From Marisa cornuarietis (taxonomy: Eukaryota; Mollusca; Gastropoda; Architaenioglossa; Ampullariidae), in contig SMMW01000634.1 of NCBI GenBank assembly GCA_004794655.1, positions 3,568,501 through 3,632,500 on the forward strand: a stretch of DNA of 64,000 nucleotides, given 5' to 3'. Below the pieces are notes generated by a model, which was not told where the DNA came from, searched no databases, and was given only the letters and a program-made list of their open reading frames with translations. The first letter of the stretch is position 1, and each line of letters begins with the position of its first letter. Shown piece after piece: positions 39,691-51,934 of the stretch. A program made the position numbers and the translations under genes.

Positions 39691-40859
39691 CAACAAAATA
39701 CACACTGTTCACCGCCTACACGGCAGCGACGATATGGGTCTCTAAGTTTCACACCTGAATACACAAAATAGAGTGTGCGACCTCGACAACACATAAACAC
39801 TCGATTCGTATCTCTCTGATCCGTGCGGTGTTGTCCCATACTATGCAAGACTCTGCTGATGTCATAAAGGAGTCGGGTAGGGCTGCACACTTTGAGAACA
39901 AAACAGTATTGAAAACATTCTGTTTGTATAGGTGATCCCATGTACAGCGCATAAACGAGTAAGCTTGGACACATCTTACTTTTGTCATTCACACAATACA
40001 AAATCATCTATGAGATTATTAGGCTCCAGCATCACCATTTGTCTGTCCTCATCAGTACTAGTTAGTATACTAACTTGCAGCGACTTTTAGCCTTGTTGGA
40101 GGATTTTTTGTATTGAAAATTATAGGGACCCATTAAGTTAAATTTAAGAGACTTTTAAAGCTTAGTACATGTAATTCCGATGAAAACAGTTTGTGGCTGG
40201 GGATAGTTTGAAAGTCAGTTTAAAGAGTTAGGTTTTAGGTAGCCGCTTGGACACTTTTTTTAGAGTTTCTATGGTTTGATGAAGCGGCAAAGAGGCAATG
40301 TTTTAAGCAGAGGGAGCAGTGTATTAAAAGGTTCGCTGGTAAGTAGAACATAGTTGGGGAAGTTTGGAATATAGTGTCGGGAATGTGGAGTCGGAGTATA
40401 TCAGCCGCTGAAGGAAGTGGGCAGGATGAAGCCTGGAAGACGTGGCAGGAAGACAGGTATTTCAGAACACAAGTGATAGACACTGACAGTTAAGACAGTC
40501 ATTCAGTTTGTAAGTCATATGATCGGTGATTAACAGCCAGTGATAGTGGCATTCATAGCACAAAAGCACTCGAGTCTGTAAGTGATATGATCGGTAACAA
40601 ACAGCCAGTGAATTATGCGAAACAGAGGCATCCCGTTATTCGTCTTATTCGCCCGGAGCACCGGACGGGGAGCAACAGTCTGAACCTGTTGTCAGGTAGG
40701 GAGTGTGTCAACACGGAGTGCAAAAACGAAGAGAAGAAGATTTTGACGGTGACATCGAGAACGACGGGTAGTGGAGAGGCGCTGGCGATTAAAAAAAAAA
40801 GAAAAATCAAGTTGTCCCTAGTGGGCTGCAGGAATTACATTTGATGCGAGCTGCTGGTG

Positions 40860-41048
40860 AGAGGCGGTCCCGTGGCGCAACGGTTAGCGCCTGTCACCAA
40901 TACAGTGAAGGTTGGCTGTCCTGGGTTCAGTTCTCGTCTCGGGCACGCTGTTCTTTCTCTGCATGTGGCATCTGTTTACAGGGCTGGCTGCCTTGCCGTG
41001 ATATAGCCTTAGTTGCTGGCTCGGCGTAAAACACCAATTTAAAAAAAA
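40860..41048 (+). mobile_element. tRNA-derived SINE with 11-bp target-site duplication
   Basis: The head GGTCCCGTGGCGCAACGGTT (A box) and GGGTTCAGTTC (B box) is followed by a body with CTTTCTCTGCATGTGGCATC. The tail is CGTGATATAGCCTTAGTTGC, TGGCTCGGCGTAAAACACC and a poly-A. AGCTGCTGGTG flanks it at 40849-40859 and 41049-41059. The 3' tail matches the I/Nimb-like LINE tails at 27249 and 57969. Confidence 0.9.
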
Positions 41049-41059
41049 AGCTGCTGGTG

Positions 41060-42900
41060 TACTTGTGGTCATGACGACTAGTTCACTGGAGCGTGAGCTT
41101 AGCTTTCACACTGGTTGGGCGTTAAGTTTCTCTTCATAACATTCATTTTCCTTTTTCTCTCGATTCCTTTTCTTGTTAATCACACGTGCACACGCAAATA
41201 CCACGCACACTTTGTTCCACTGGATTTGTTTTCAGAGATAAGAGGAATTAGTAGAGAGAGAGAGAGAGACAAGAGGTAGGTTAGGCATAAAAATAGAAAC
41301 TGCTAGAGTACCTGAATATGACACACCTGGGCAGGACTATCAGTTTCAGTCCGAATACTGACAGTATTGACAGTAGAAAACAAATCTCTCTGTGTGTGCC
41401 CACGCGCAGTGAACGTGACGAAGTTCTAGTTTGTCTCGAGTGTCACGTGCTAACCCCCCCCCTCCCTTGTGACGTCAAATAGTTTATGGGTCACGTTTCC
41501 ATCGACGTCATCAGTACACGTGCCTCGTGCTGGGGGACAACAAGCAGCAACACGCTTCCTGTCAACAAGTCGATAAACAGCGGCGTGCGATCACTACGAC
41601 CAGCCTGCGTCCTCCAGTTGTTTACACCAGTGCACACAGGCAACGGACGTCCGCACCTGCACGGATTTGCGAAAGGGTGGTGTGAGGTGAAAGATCAGCT
41701 GCACCAGTCAGCAGAGTGTGGATCCGGAAGGAGAGCAGTGGGATCAGAGGTAAACGGTTTTTATTACAGTTTTTTTGTACAGGTGCATGTGACTATGTCT
41801 ACCTTTTGCCTTTTATGCAAGAAATTTGACTTGGTCACATTTTTTTACAATATGTATCTGATAAAAAGGCCAGAAGGTATCGCAGTTCTTTTATTTTCAT
41901 TGTCTTTCTCTTCAGTAATCGACTTTTCTCAGTTTACATGCGCAGTTCTTTGTGTGACACCTGGAAACAAAATGTTGACACACGGCAGGTAATAATACTG
42001 CAGATCTACCCAAGAATTCACTTGAAAAATAAAGATCTTGGATAATAGACACCTCAAGCTCTCTTTTGTGCAAAGTAGACGGACGTCAACGTATGAAGAA
42101 AACGCTGAAAGGTTAATATTTTGTTAAGAAAGTTATTAATTTTTCACCTCGTGGATAGATGCCTGAGAAAATGAGCCACTCCAAGACACTTTTTGTGCGA
42201 ATTTGTTTGTGCGAATAGTGAAGCCGAAGGTTGGGTACTGATAATCAAAACCAATAAAAACTGCACAGTTCTTTATAGTCATATACTTTGTAAAACCGCG
42301 AAAACTCGACCTTCCTAGGGCCTTAGTTATGAAGCGAGAGTAAGTCGTTTGCCCGGGGTGAAAAAGGAGAAACGACTTGTTTCCGAGGTTACAAAGCGGT
42401 GATCAGACTCCGCGGTTGCTGCTTTATGCTTTTTTACCCTAAGACATCTTTGCCACATCCTTATAACTATATATACAGGGTAAAAACGACATCTGGAGGT
42501 TCTGTACACCAGTTATAATTTGGGAAACAAGGTGGCTTTCCTTGAGTTTCCCATGTTTCCCAGCGCAAGGAATTTCATTGCTTCATACCTACGGCTCCAC
42601 TACATTCATCGCGCCATAGGGCTAGTACACCTTTTAAATTAAAAAAAAAGGTTAAACACGGATGCATAATATAAATCTGATGTTTACATACATATTTTCT
42701 AAAGGGGGAGTGTGAAAATAAACAGCAGCTCTTCATAATATCCGCAGGTGCGTTGCTTTGCTTTCTTGCTTATTTCATTCTTCGTTGTCTTAGCAGCAGA
42801 CAACAGACTGAAGAGAATTAAGAAACAAGAGAAGAGGAGTTGACGAAGTTCGTCTTAGGGTCAGGTTCAGCTGCGTGAAGACGGCGAAAGAAAGACTCAC
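41060..42900. other. Region upstream of tetraspanin B
   Basis: Contains a 168-codon frame at 41486-41992 with no recognisable domain and no paralogue support, and a (GA)n tract near 41255. Parts may be promoter-distal or 5'-UTR sequence. I see no firm exon. Confidence 0.3.
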
Positions 42901-42920
42901 GAAAATACCTGTCGAACAGG

Positions 42921-42965
42921 TGACTCACAGGCACAAGAGCAGTGACCGCATTAAGCTATAAATAG
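42921..42965 (+). promoter_or_regulatory. Probable core promoter of tetraspanin B
   Basis: TATAAATAG at 42957-42965 is a strong TATA box, with an AP-1-type TGACTCA at 42921-42927 about 30 bases upstream. Transcription would start near 42985-42995, leading into the 5'-UTR exon that ends at the donor at 43109. Confidence 0.5.
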
Positions 42966-42987
42966 CTGTGCGTGACGTTGACTGTAT

Positions 42988-43108
42988 TTAAGCGACTTCC
43001 CCAACTTACCGTTCGTCACACTTCGATATTCGATAATTGCTGTGCTGGTGGCTCTACTGCCTGTTTCATCTCGTTTTTCTTTGCAAGCACCCTCGATCTA
43101 ACTCGACG
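42988..43108 (+). other. Probable 5'-UTR exon of tetraspanin B
   Basis: Lies just downstream of the TATA box and ends CTCGACG|GTGAGTGTTGAC. The donor and the intron beyond it resemble the leader donor of tetraspanin A at 16635. The exact start is inferred from the TATA position. Confidence 0.5.
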
Positions 43109-43794
43109 GTGAGTGTTGACTAAATCTTTATACCGTGTGTGTGTGTGTGTGTGTTACGGAAGTACAAGAGTAAATAAATAAAATTACATTCCTTGTTTTT
43201 GATAATCGCTTAATTTATACTGGTTCAGATGTAGCTTTTCATTTGCCTCGAGTGGAAAAAAAAATAATAGAATGGTCGTCTATGCACGTATGTTTGCAAG
43301 CATGTGTGTGTGTGTGTGTGTTTTTGCGAGCGTTCTATATCAGTTGCTTTAAGTCTTACCCTGCACTGTTTATTAATTTAGTTAAACCTTCTACAAGCAC
43401 TGGTTGTTTTGTTAAGTCTTCCATTGAAGTATTTGTTTTGTTAAGCATACCCTGTGCTGTTTGCTTAGTTAAATTAAACTTCGTCCTACATGATCTGTTT
43501 TATTAAGCATTACCACGTACTGTTTGTTTACTGAAGCCTTATACCACCTTACCCTGCACTGTTTGTTTTGTCTCTCTGTGTGGCTGACCGTAATGGCTGT
43601 AGTAGCAGACTGTTTGTTGCCAGGGCAGCGGACACACTGATCTGATAGACACGGAAATCAATTTGTTCCCTGCTCACAGAATGATTAGTCCAAGGTCGTA
43701 ACAAATTTATATGTTTTTTCAGCTCGTACTCTGGCGAGTCTGACGAACCGTGACTAAAGTGTGTGGATATTGTAAACAACAGACGACTTCAACC

Positions 43795-46700
43795 ATGTGC
43801 ACCACATTTATTGCCAAGCTTATCCTCGGCATCGTCAATTTCGTCATTTTTGTAAGTCTCGTAGCCTCTGTTTTTTTGTTTGTTTGTTTGTTTTTTTGTC
43901 TTCTGTCTCTCTTCTTTTTTCAGTATATCTTTTTATTTCACTTTCTGTTTTCTCCCTATACCAAATCTTCTGGATTTGTTTATTTCTGTTTTTGTTTATT
44001 TATTATCTGTTTGATTCCTCTTTTATCTTCCTCCTATGTCTATCTTTCTCTCTCTCTCTCTCTTTGTCAGTAAGAAAGGCGGTCCGGTGGCGCAACGGTT
44101 AGCGCCTGTCACCAATACAGTGAAGGTTGGCTGTCCTGGGTTCAGTTCTCGTCTCGGGCAGGCTGTTCTTTCTCTGCATGTGGCATCTGTTTACAGGGCT
44201 GGCTGCCTTGCCGTGATATAGCCTTAGTTGCTGGCTCGGCGTAAAACAATTAAAAAAAAATTTGTCGGTAAGAAAACCTCTGTGTGTGTCTGTGTGTCTG
44301 GTGCGCGCGGTTGCTTTGCTGTCGCATTCTTTAAAGAGGGATAGAGGTAGGGTTGGTGGTTAATGCTTTATAGATTGTCATTTTTAAAATTGTTTATTTG
44401 ACACAACAGCTGTGAAGAGAAAGTAGAGCGGCAACAAAGCGGAAATCTCTGCTTGACTTCTGGATAGATATAAATATATTTTCCCCTGTCAGGCATACCG
44501 ATCTTTGGCCTTTGATGGTTCAGTGTATACCTCCTGCAAATCTATGATCATCAAATGTCAGCCTGTTGCTTGTATGTTTCGGTTTTTCTCATGAAAAGAA
44601 AAAACACGTCTAGATCACGTGCAAGAATGTTCCCCACTTGAAAAAGTTTAAACGTAACTTAATAAAGTACTGCTGACATAATGTCACTCGAGCAGCAAAG
44701 TCGGGTAGAGCAGCTACTTCTACATATGCTGTTGCTGATCTCAATGTTGATTGATTCCTAATTATAAATTTTTCTTGCATATAACATTTTAATTAAGCTG
44801 TAAAACTTGATGCATTTAATGGCCTTGGCGGGACATAAAAACGGTAACATACTTCAGCAAACTTTCGTCCATATTTATTTGTTATCCGGTTAATTAAGAA
44901 AGGTGTTTAGGGAGACCTGCAAGCACTCATGCGCACACCACTAGCAAGCACCCCGTGCCTTCCCATAACGGAACAGGAATTTCTGGGAGCGAGAGGAAAA
45001 CCAACGTATTCCTGCACTACTATCTATTTATTTGCACGCTGTTTCAAGTTGTTTCTTTTGCTAATTAACAAAAAATTACTCTGTCTATCGACTACTTTCT
45101 CCATTTTTACCTTCTGCGTATGCCTGCCACAGTAATAACCAGATGGTAACACAATGAATGCCAGGATAACTAATGATAATAATAATAATACCTGAATGTT
45201 GCTTGCCTTTCACAGATAGTGGGACTGGCGATGTTTGTGATTGGATTACTGATCGAGACGCAGCCGGCATTCTCACAGACGGCGTTGTCGTCGATACTGA
45301 GCGGGCTGGAGACATCAGCCAAGCAAGCAGGCATCACCGTGGACACGTCCAACTTCAGCGCCGCCTCCGTTGCCTACAGCTTCAGCATCCCGCTCATCAT
45401 CTTCGGCATCGTTCTGGCCGCCGTCTCCATCCTCGGGCTTATTGGTGCCTGCTGCGGATGCAAGTCTGTCCTCGTGGTGGTGAGCATCATCATCATCATC
45501 ATCATCATCATGGTCGTCGTCGTCGTAATCGCCATTATCGTCAATATTACCATCAGCAACAACCGTATAATCGATGACGACTATTAGAATTATTAAGCTC
45601 TTTGAAAATCTTCAAGAAATTCAGCGTTCAACGCAGTTTATTACTACGAAGTGTGACTTTTTTCCAAAAAATACTTTTGCAATTATTTTGATACAAATAG
45701 CATAGAGTTCAAAATTATCTCTCGAAAAACAAAACAGAGTATTGCCTCATGTTTAGTCTCTGTCTGTCCTCGGTGGACATGAATGCCGGTGACGTCATAT
45801 TGAGTGCTCAGTCTTTCTTCTCTCGTTGTCATTGCAGTATTTCATCCTCACGCTCGTCTTGTTCCTCGCTCAGCTCGTGCTCGTCCTCATCGCCGTCATC
45901 AACCGCAATGTGGTAAGTCCCATTGTCACAAGGTCGAACGCACGTTTGTGTAACATTTAGTTAGCGTGCATCAAGCACACATACGATGTCAGGCGTTACC
46001 TTTGAAAAAAATGTAGCCCTTTCTATCGGAATCAACCAGTAATTATTATGCTTTAATTGTTATGGGAATTATCGTTCATTCCCAACAGTAAAAGAACACC
46101 TTTAGTGAATCGACAGCAGCTGAGTGTGAAGGTATCTATTTTCACCGATACTGCTTTCTGTCTGACAGTTTGACGATGCTGTCAAGCCTCGGCTGAAACA
46201 AACGATCACTGATAACTACTCAGGCATGAACGGCACCGACTCCGCCACCCAGATCTGGAATGGTGTGATGATTCAGGTAGGCTTAGCTCACTGAATTCAT
46301 TGCAATTTAAAACATTCGTGGCATAGAGCGCTAGTTTCTAATAGGGACACCACACAAATAACACGTCTATTGTTAAATTCATCCAGCTATTAAGCGCACT
46401 CTATAATTCTGGACTTTATCATCAGCCTGCTAACATCACACAAACAAAGGATACCGTTCATCACATGTCAGCTAGATGAGATGAAGATATTCTTATACTA
46501 GATTTCTTTATAATAGAGAACGGCTACATAAGCTTTAATAATTACACACCCCCTCTTCCGAAAACAAAGAAAATCTTTGTGCAGCAAATAAACACTTTGG
46601 CTCGGTTTTTCTCTGAGGGCGATAGTAAAATGTTTCCTCATGACGTGGTTGCAGCTCCAGTGTTGTGGTGTCGACAACTACACCGACTTCTATTCGTCTT

Positions 46701-48883
46701 CCAAGTGGTCACGTGGGCTGAATGGTACAAGCAATTTCGCCACTCCTCTGGCCTGCTGCAAGACCATAAGCGCTGATTATTCTTGCGCTGTTGTACCAAC
46801 GCCAGCAACCAGTAACTATCTAACGGTGAGGTAACACCTTTTTTTGAAACTATTGTATAATTGGTGCTTTTTCACCACCGCGTCGTGTAACACTGTTTCG
46901 GTGAGTTGATGCCAAATATTCTCATGAGGATATGTCTGCTGAGCTGTGAGTAATAGTCAGTAAACTTTATGAGTAATATATGGGAGGGAGGCTAGAATCT
47001 ACAATATAAATAAAATAATCTTTGATACCTCTCTTTGAAATTTTTTGAAGAAGTCTGGGATTTTAAAATTATCATGGATAGTGTATGAGTGTCACGGAGT
47101 TTAGCAGTAGCAATGATCTTCCTTTGCTGCCACAAAGACTATAAACTTTTTTTAAAAAAAAAGAAAAAAAAACAATTTGTGCATGGCGTGTTACGCACAA
47201 CAATGTATTTTTTCCGCCATTTCAGGGATGTTACACCAAACTTTGGGATTTCATCCTGAGTAACTCTGGTATTGTAATCGGCATCGTGGTGGGAATACTA
47301 GCAAGTCAGGTGAGTTCTATGGACACATACCCTTGACTTCCCTTTCGTTATCCTTCTCCTATAAATATCTTCCAGAAGCAAAAAGTTACAAGTAAGAAAA
47401 TAAATATTGCGCACTTCCTTTCGAAAGGTGCAAGAAACCCTCGATTTCAATATGAGACATTGTCAATATAAGAAAAGGAAGACTAAACGAAATGTTCTTT
47501 AATCACCTGGGCTACATTTATGTATTTTGATTACCAAGTGGGATCATTCGTAAGAAACTTATAAAAGTGCTGAAAATATAGACAGCTTTTGACATCTAAA
47601 TAATGGCATACACGAAGATGCGGGTAAAATGAAGTACATCCTTCTCATCCTCAGTTGTTGGTGGTCGGCTGGCTAGCTTAGATTAGTTCTCACCTTTTCA
47701 GCAATTTCATTCATACTGGGGAAAGGAATATTTGTGGATTTGGGTTGGCTAGCTTCTGATGGATCTGTAGCAAACTCCTACTCAACAGGTCTTGTTGGTG
47801 GTGCTCTGTGTATTGTAGCTAGTCACTTTGCGTTGCTTGACGATGAGGTGGTGGATACCAATTAAGTCTGTAATCGATGGCTACTTAAGTGTTGGCACCC
47901 TGTTGCTGATTTTATAATCAATGGCGGCTTTAGTACTCTGGGTTAATTTGTTTCGTTTTTGTTTTTTTGAAGTTTTTTCGATTGAAGTTACATATTTATT
48001 TTAGTTATAATGTGTTTTTTAATTTTCATCTGTTCTCGTTTCTAAATGTTACAATTTCTTCAGCGTTTCAGTTGTGTGGGTTTTTTGTTTTGTTTTGTTT
48101 TGTTTTGTTTTGTTTTAGGGGGAGGGGAAGTGTGCTGTTTGCTTGAAGCAAGTTTTGATACATGCATTTTTGAGTAGTGAAAACTAACCCTCTCAAACAA
48201 AGTCCTTAGATGACGAAATAATAGAATAACACTCAAAACAATACCGCACTATCCATCCAATTGCCCTCTGGGACAAATAAAGTATTATCTTATCCATCCG
48301 AAATTACAAATTAACCTCAAACAAAGATTATAAAATGAAGCAATTAGATAACTATTAAACAGTTTTATCCCACTCTTCAAAAATTTCCACTACTTATGAA
48401 AAAACTTGAGGTCTTCGATTGATGCAGAATGATTGTATCCTTACTTTTCAGCACTCGAGCTTTTTAAAACAATCTTCATACAATGAATAAACTCAATCTA
48501 ACGAAGCCAAATTTTTTTTAAAAAACCAACATCATCTAGCATTCCGCACATTATTACCTCCCTTTCATTGGCGCCGCTTTCACAGTTTTGTGGAGGCGCT
48601 TTGATGTTTCAATCTGTTACATTTCTTCTCGAATTGTAATACTTTTCTGACTGCTAGCATTACTTTATACAATTATTTATGCCATAGTGTTGACTCTTCG
48701 TTGGGAAATGTAAAAAAATATAGGAGACTTATAAAGGGGAGTTAATGATGATGATGAGGAGGAGGAGGAGGAGGAGGAGAAGGATGATGATTATGATATT
48801 TTAAGTTTGTGTTACAGCTGCTGTTGCTGATTTTGGCGTACATTATCATACACTCCATGGGGAAGGTTGGCGATATAGTGTAA
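43795..48883 (+). CDS. Tetraspanin, copy B (seven coding exons)
   Basis: Exons, all phase 0: 43795-43851, 45216-45479, 45838-45912, 46169-46276, 46655-46825, 47226-47309, 48818-48883; 822 coding bases give 273 aa plus the stop codon. TM1 spans residues about 7-32, TM2 about 76-97 followed by the cysteine cluster GACCGCK (palmitoylation-type), TM3 is exon 3 (108-132), and TM4 is about 241-264. The large extracellular loop carries CCG at 171-173, CC at 202-203, C212 and C227, the six-cysteine pattern of the family, with NGT and NYS sequons. The C-terminus is short (HSMGKVGDIV). Tetraspanins build membrane microdomains with partner receptors; this subtype is not identified. The best-preserved copy; exon limits match copy A exactly. 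The ATG follows in-frame stops and aligns with copy A. Confidence 0.9.
44078..44260 (+). mobile_element. tRNA-derived SINE with 15-bp target-site duplication
   Basis: Same family as 40860-41048 and nearly identical. It is flanked by TTTGTCAGTAAGAAA at 44063-44077 and TTTGTCGGTAAGAAA at 44261-44275 (one mismatch). It lies in intron 1 of tetraspanin B and is absent from copy A, so it inserted after the gene duplication. Confidence 0.9.
45485..45528 (+). repeat. (ATC)n(GTC)n array after the exon 2 donor of tetraspanin B
   Basis: Begins five bases after GTG|GTGAGC. An ATC run is followed by a GTC run, then TATTACCATCAGCAACAACC. The array and its flank are shared with tetraspanin C (60351-60470). 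Confidence 0.9.
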
Positions 48884-49470
48884 AGGCTTCCGATGGCTTC
48901 TTACAGCTAATCCTGGTTGTAAGTATTTTAAATCTTTTCACTACCACTGTAACATGCGCCGTGGATGTGTGAGTTCATGTCTATGTATGAATGTGCCGGG
49001 TATGGGTGGAGGGCAAAGACAGGTTCTAGTAACTGTTATAGGAATAGCGCAATGACAAAGTTATCGTGGGTGAGATAGGTAACTGATTGAAACGGCAACA
49101 GTCGTATTTGTGATTTAGAGAATTTCTGATCGTTAAGATTCACATGTAGGGCAAGACGAATATATGAAGCTGTCAATGTGGCGAAGTGTTGTGAGTCAAA
49201 ATTCACAGAAAACTCTCAGGCATTGATTCGATGAAAAAATATTGTACTCTTGTTGCTAGCTGTTGATTCTGATAGCATGTTTTGTTACCTTGCTGTTATT
49301 TCTTTTACTGTAAGGCCTTTTATACAAAGAGAATATCTGCTGAATTATTCTTTTATTTTTTTTTATTTCTAGGACTGACACAAACACTGCATTAAGAGTG
49401 TGGCGACAGCAGTCTGTGATATCTTGTAGAGTTCTCTCACCTGTCTGTATTCTGACCATTACCAGGCCTC
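48884..49470 (+). other. 3'-UTR of tetraspanin B with an intron
   Basis: Donor CCTGGTT|GTAAGTATTT at 48919 and acceptor TTTCTAG|GACTGACACA at 49373, matching the pair in tetraspanin A. The exon end is not defined. Confidence 0.5.
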
Positions 49471-49733
49471 CCCTTGCCCAGCATGTAGGGCTTGTTGGTT
49501 TTTAAAGGACTTGTTTGTGTTGAAAAAATGCTCAACACGTCACGCTGCACTTGTTATCATCCTGAAGGGAGTGGGTAGAAAGACGATACCAAAGATGACA
49601 GGAAACACCACTGTGACAGTCTGCGTGGGAATCTTTATGTGATGTTTTCATAGTTAAAGTCGTTTCGTGATATTTAATTTAGTGAGTGGTCGTTCTCCAC
49701 CTTTGCAATATTCATGATAGACGCCTGTGTGTG

Positions 49734-49765
<32 letters not shown>

Positions 49766-50760
49766 TGCGTGCATTTGTGTGTGCCTGTGTGCTTGATTAT
49801 ATGTATATGAGTGCTTGCTGATGTTTGTAAGCGTATCTGTCAAAATACATGGGTTTTATTACGCGTCTGCGAGAGATGCAATGAAAATTTCCTTGTTACA
49901 AGAAAAAATCCTGACAAACCTAATTTTTACTCCTGCCCTTAGGTTGTAAAATTTAAAAAGATCTCACTGTAAAGATTGGGAGATTTTCACCTCGAGAGAG
50001 AGAGAGAACAAAGAGAGAATATCGACATTTTGTGTGATTGTGAGTGTTGTATACCTGTAGCCTCACTCCGTGGCCTGACTACAGGTGTTCAAAAGACCGC
50101 AGAGTCATGGCACGGCCTGTTATGGCTACACTAGATGTCTGTTCATCATGAATTAATTATGTGATATCTCCAGCACTTTTCCGTCCGTTGGTTCAATGTT
50201 GCAGATAATCTAACATTGCCCAGTTTTACACATCGCCTAGACATAGACGCCTTGAATTGTTTTAGCAGAACAAGTTCATGAAATTCTTTTCTAATGATTT
50301 CTTCATCTTCGCCAGTGTTGTCTTGTTTAAAAAAAATTTAAGTGATAAAATACATTCTGTATAAAGAAGCTATTTGAGACTTATATCTGTACGCATACAG
50401 GTAATGTGTGCTTGTGCGTGGGTGCGTGATTCAGAAAGTGCCTGATGTTTTCAGTAAATTGGTGAATGCATAAAAGGAAATTGTTAATTTGTAGAAATGA
50501 CAAGCGATTTACCGTTTACAGCTCTACAATATATTAAAAATGCTATAAATATACCTAACCTCTATCTGGCTAGGTGATTAAACTGGCCCAACCCTTTATC
50601 TTCCACCTATCTTGTTTCTCCCTCACTGGTCCTTTCATCTGTACTCTTTTTCTAACCAACCATCTCCCTATCCTACAGCAGTTTTATCTTTCCTAACTTC
50701 TGTCTACACCGGCCTTTCTCCTGCCTTCATTTCCCCATCATATCTTTCTTTTCATGTTAT
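49471..50760. other. Intergenic DNA with microsatellites
   Basis: Includes a (GT)n(GCGT)n run at 49724-49772 and a GA run near 49996. TTAAGTGATAAAATA near 50338 matches 24482 downstream of tetraspanin A, so the duplicated block extends this far. No exon is seen. Confidence 0.4.
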
Positions 50761-50769
50761 TATTTTTTT

Positions 50770-51862
50770 CTGTGGTCTTCTTTAGACCCCCGGTGTTTGC
50801 CGTGCAGGGCGACCCGTGTCGGGGGAGGATGGGATCCTGGAGGTTGAGGTCCCTGATGGGTTGCGGCCAATCATACCAACGCACCTCTTTGGTACGGACT
50901 TCTCCTAGACGGGAGGTTGGTGTGGCCCACGACAATCAACCGGCTGGTCGAGCAGTACCCTAGCTTTGTTAGAAGGCTGGGTTCAATCTGGTCTTCACAC
51001 TCTGTAGGCCAGAGTATATTCCTTCTGTATCCCTGGTACGACCCTGGTGGAAATGCCCTAAGTGGTACCGCTTGGTCGCATCCCCTTGTTGGAATCCATT
51101 GTGTGTGGGGAGCAGAAGGAACGAAGTACATAGTTCTTATTATGACACCCATGCAAGCAGTGGTGGCTCCCATTCATCACAGGCATGTCAGAGTTAGTGC
51201 AAACAAACCTCACAAGTCAGACCTACACCCTAACCAGCACGAAACGCGAAATCTCCAAAAGGTAAAAGCACTACACAACAGACAAACAAGAAAGACAATC
51301 AAGCAAAACAAAATCACCAGATAAACTTACTCCACAACAACAAACATCTGGGGCCACTACAGCTGTAAACCCAGTCCCCGTTTTGGTTCTCTTCGCGAGC
51401 AACGGGTGGACGTGGATGAGCGACGTCTTGCGTTGATTCTCCATCTCGCCGTCCCCTGCCCTCCTTCTTCTCCTTCTCTCCCTGTGGAGGGGGATATGAA
51501 CTGCGCTCACAGGCCATGTACACACGTTTTTATATTTATAGCCACTTTGAATTTCCTTTTCCTCTTATAACTACGACAATGTTATTTTACCTGTTGTGAT
51601 TTTGTGTACTAAGTGGTGCTGCTACCCATGCCTATAGAGCATTCAACTTTGAGGAGTATTTGTGGCCGATTTGTGTAGATTTTCTGGTCATTCATGCACA
51701 AACGAGCTCGGGCGTCAGTGAGATTACACAGCAAGGCTCGGATTTTGAGGGTACGGTATGGACTACTAGCAGTCATAATCGCTAGCATATTGTTATGTTT
51801 TGGCGACGTAGAATTCAACCCTGGTCCACATCAGGGCCTAGAAAAAACTGATTCCAAGACCC
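50770..51862 (+). mobile_element. Probable 5' region and ORF start of a CR1-like LINE with a 2A-like motif
   Basis: The frame at 51694-51862 reads VRYGLLAVIIASILLCFGDV, then EFNPGPHQGLEKT. A hydrophobic stretch ending in GDVExNPGP is the 2A-like signature described from the N-termini of some CR1-type non-LTR retrotransposon ORFs in marine invertebrates. The GC-richer stretch from 50770 (GACCCGTGTCGGGGGAGGAT) may be its 5'-UTR. Coding sequence stops where a SINE-type tail begins at 51866. No RT follows in phase. Confidence 0.5.
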
Positions 51863-51865
51863 CGA

Positions 51866-51934
51866 GAAAAGTGGGGTCTCTAACACCTCACTCCCCAACG
51901 ACCTGACAAGGTTATGGGATGACCTTTACCTTTT
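51866..51934 (+). mobile_element. SINE 3' tail (family of 29019)
   Basis: GAAAAGTGGGGTCTCTAACA through GGTTATGGGATGACCTTTAC and a T run match the last 69 bases of the SINE at 29019-29280. It has no SINE head and is joined directly to the 2A-motif LINE frame. Confidence 0.75.

Noticed and set aside
41486..41992. A 168-residue gene upstream of tetraspanin B
   Set aside because: No domain, no paralogue upstream of copy A, and a composition typical of a chance frame; possibly leader or promoter DNA.
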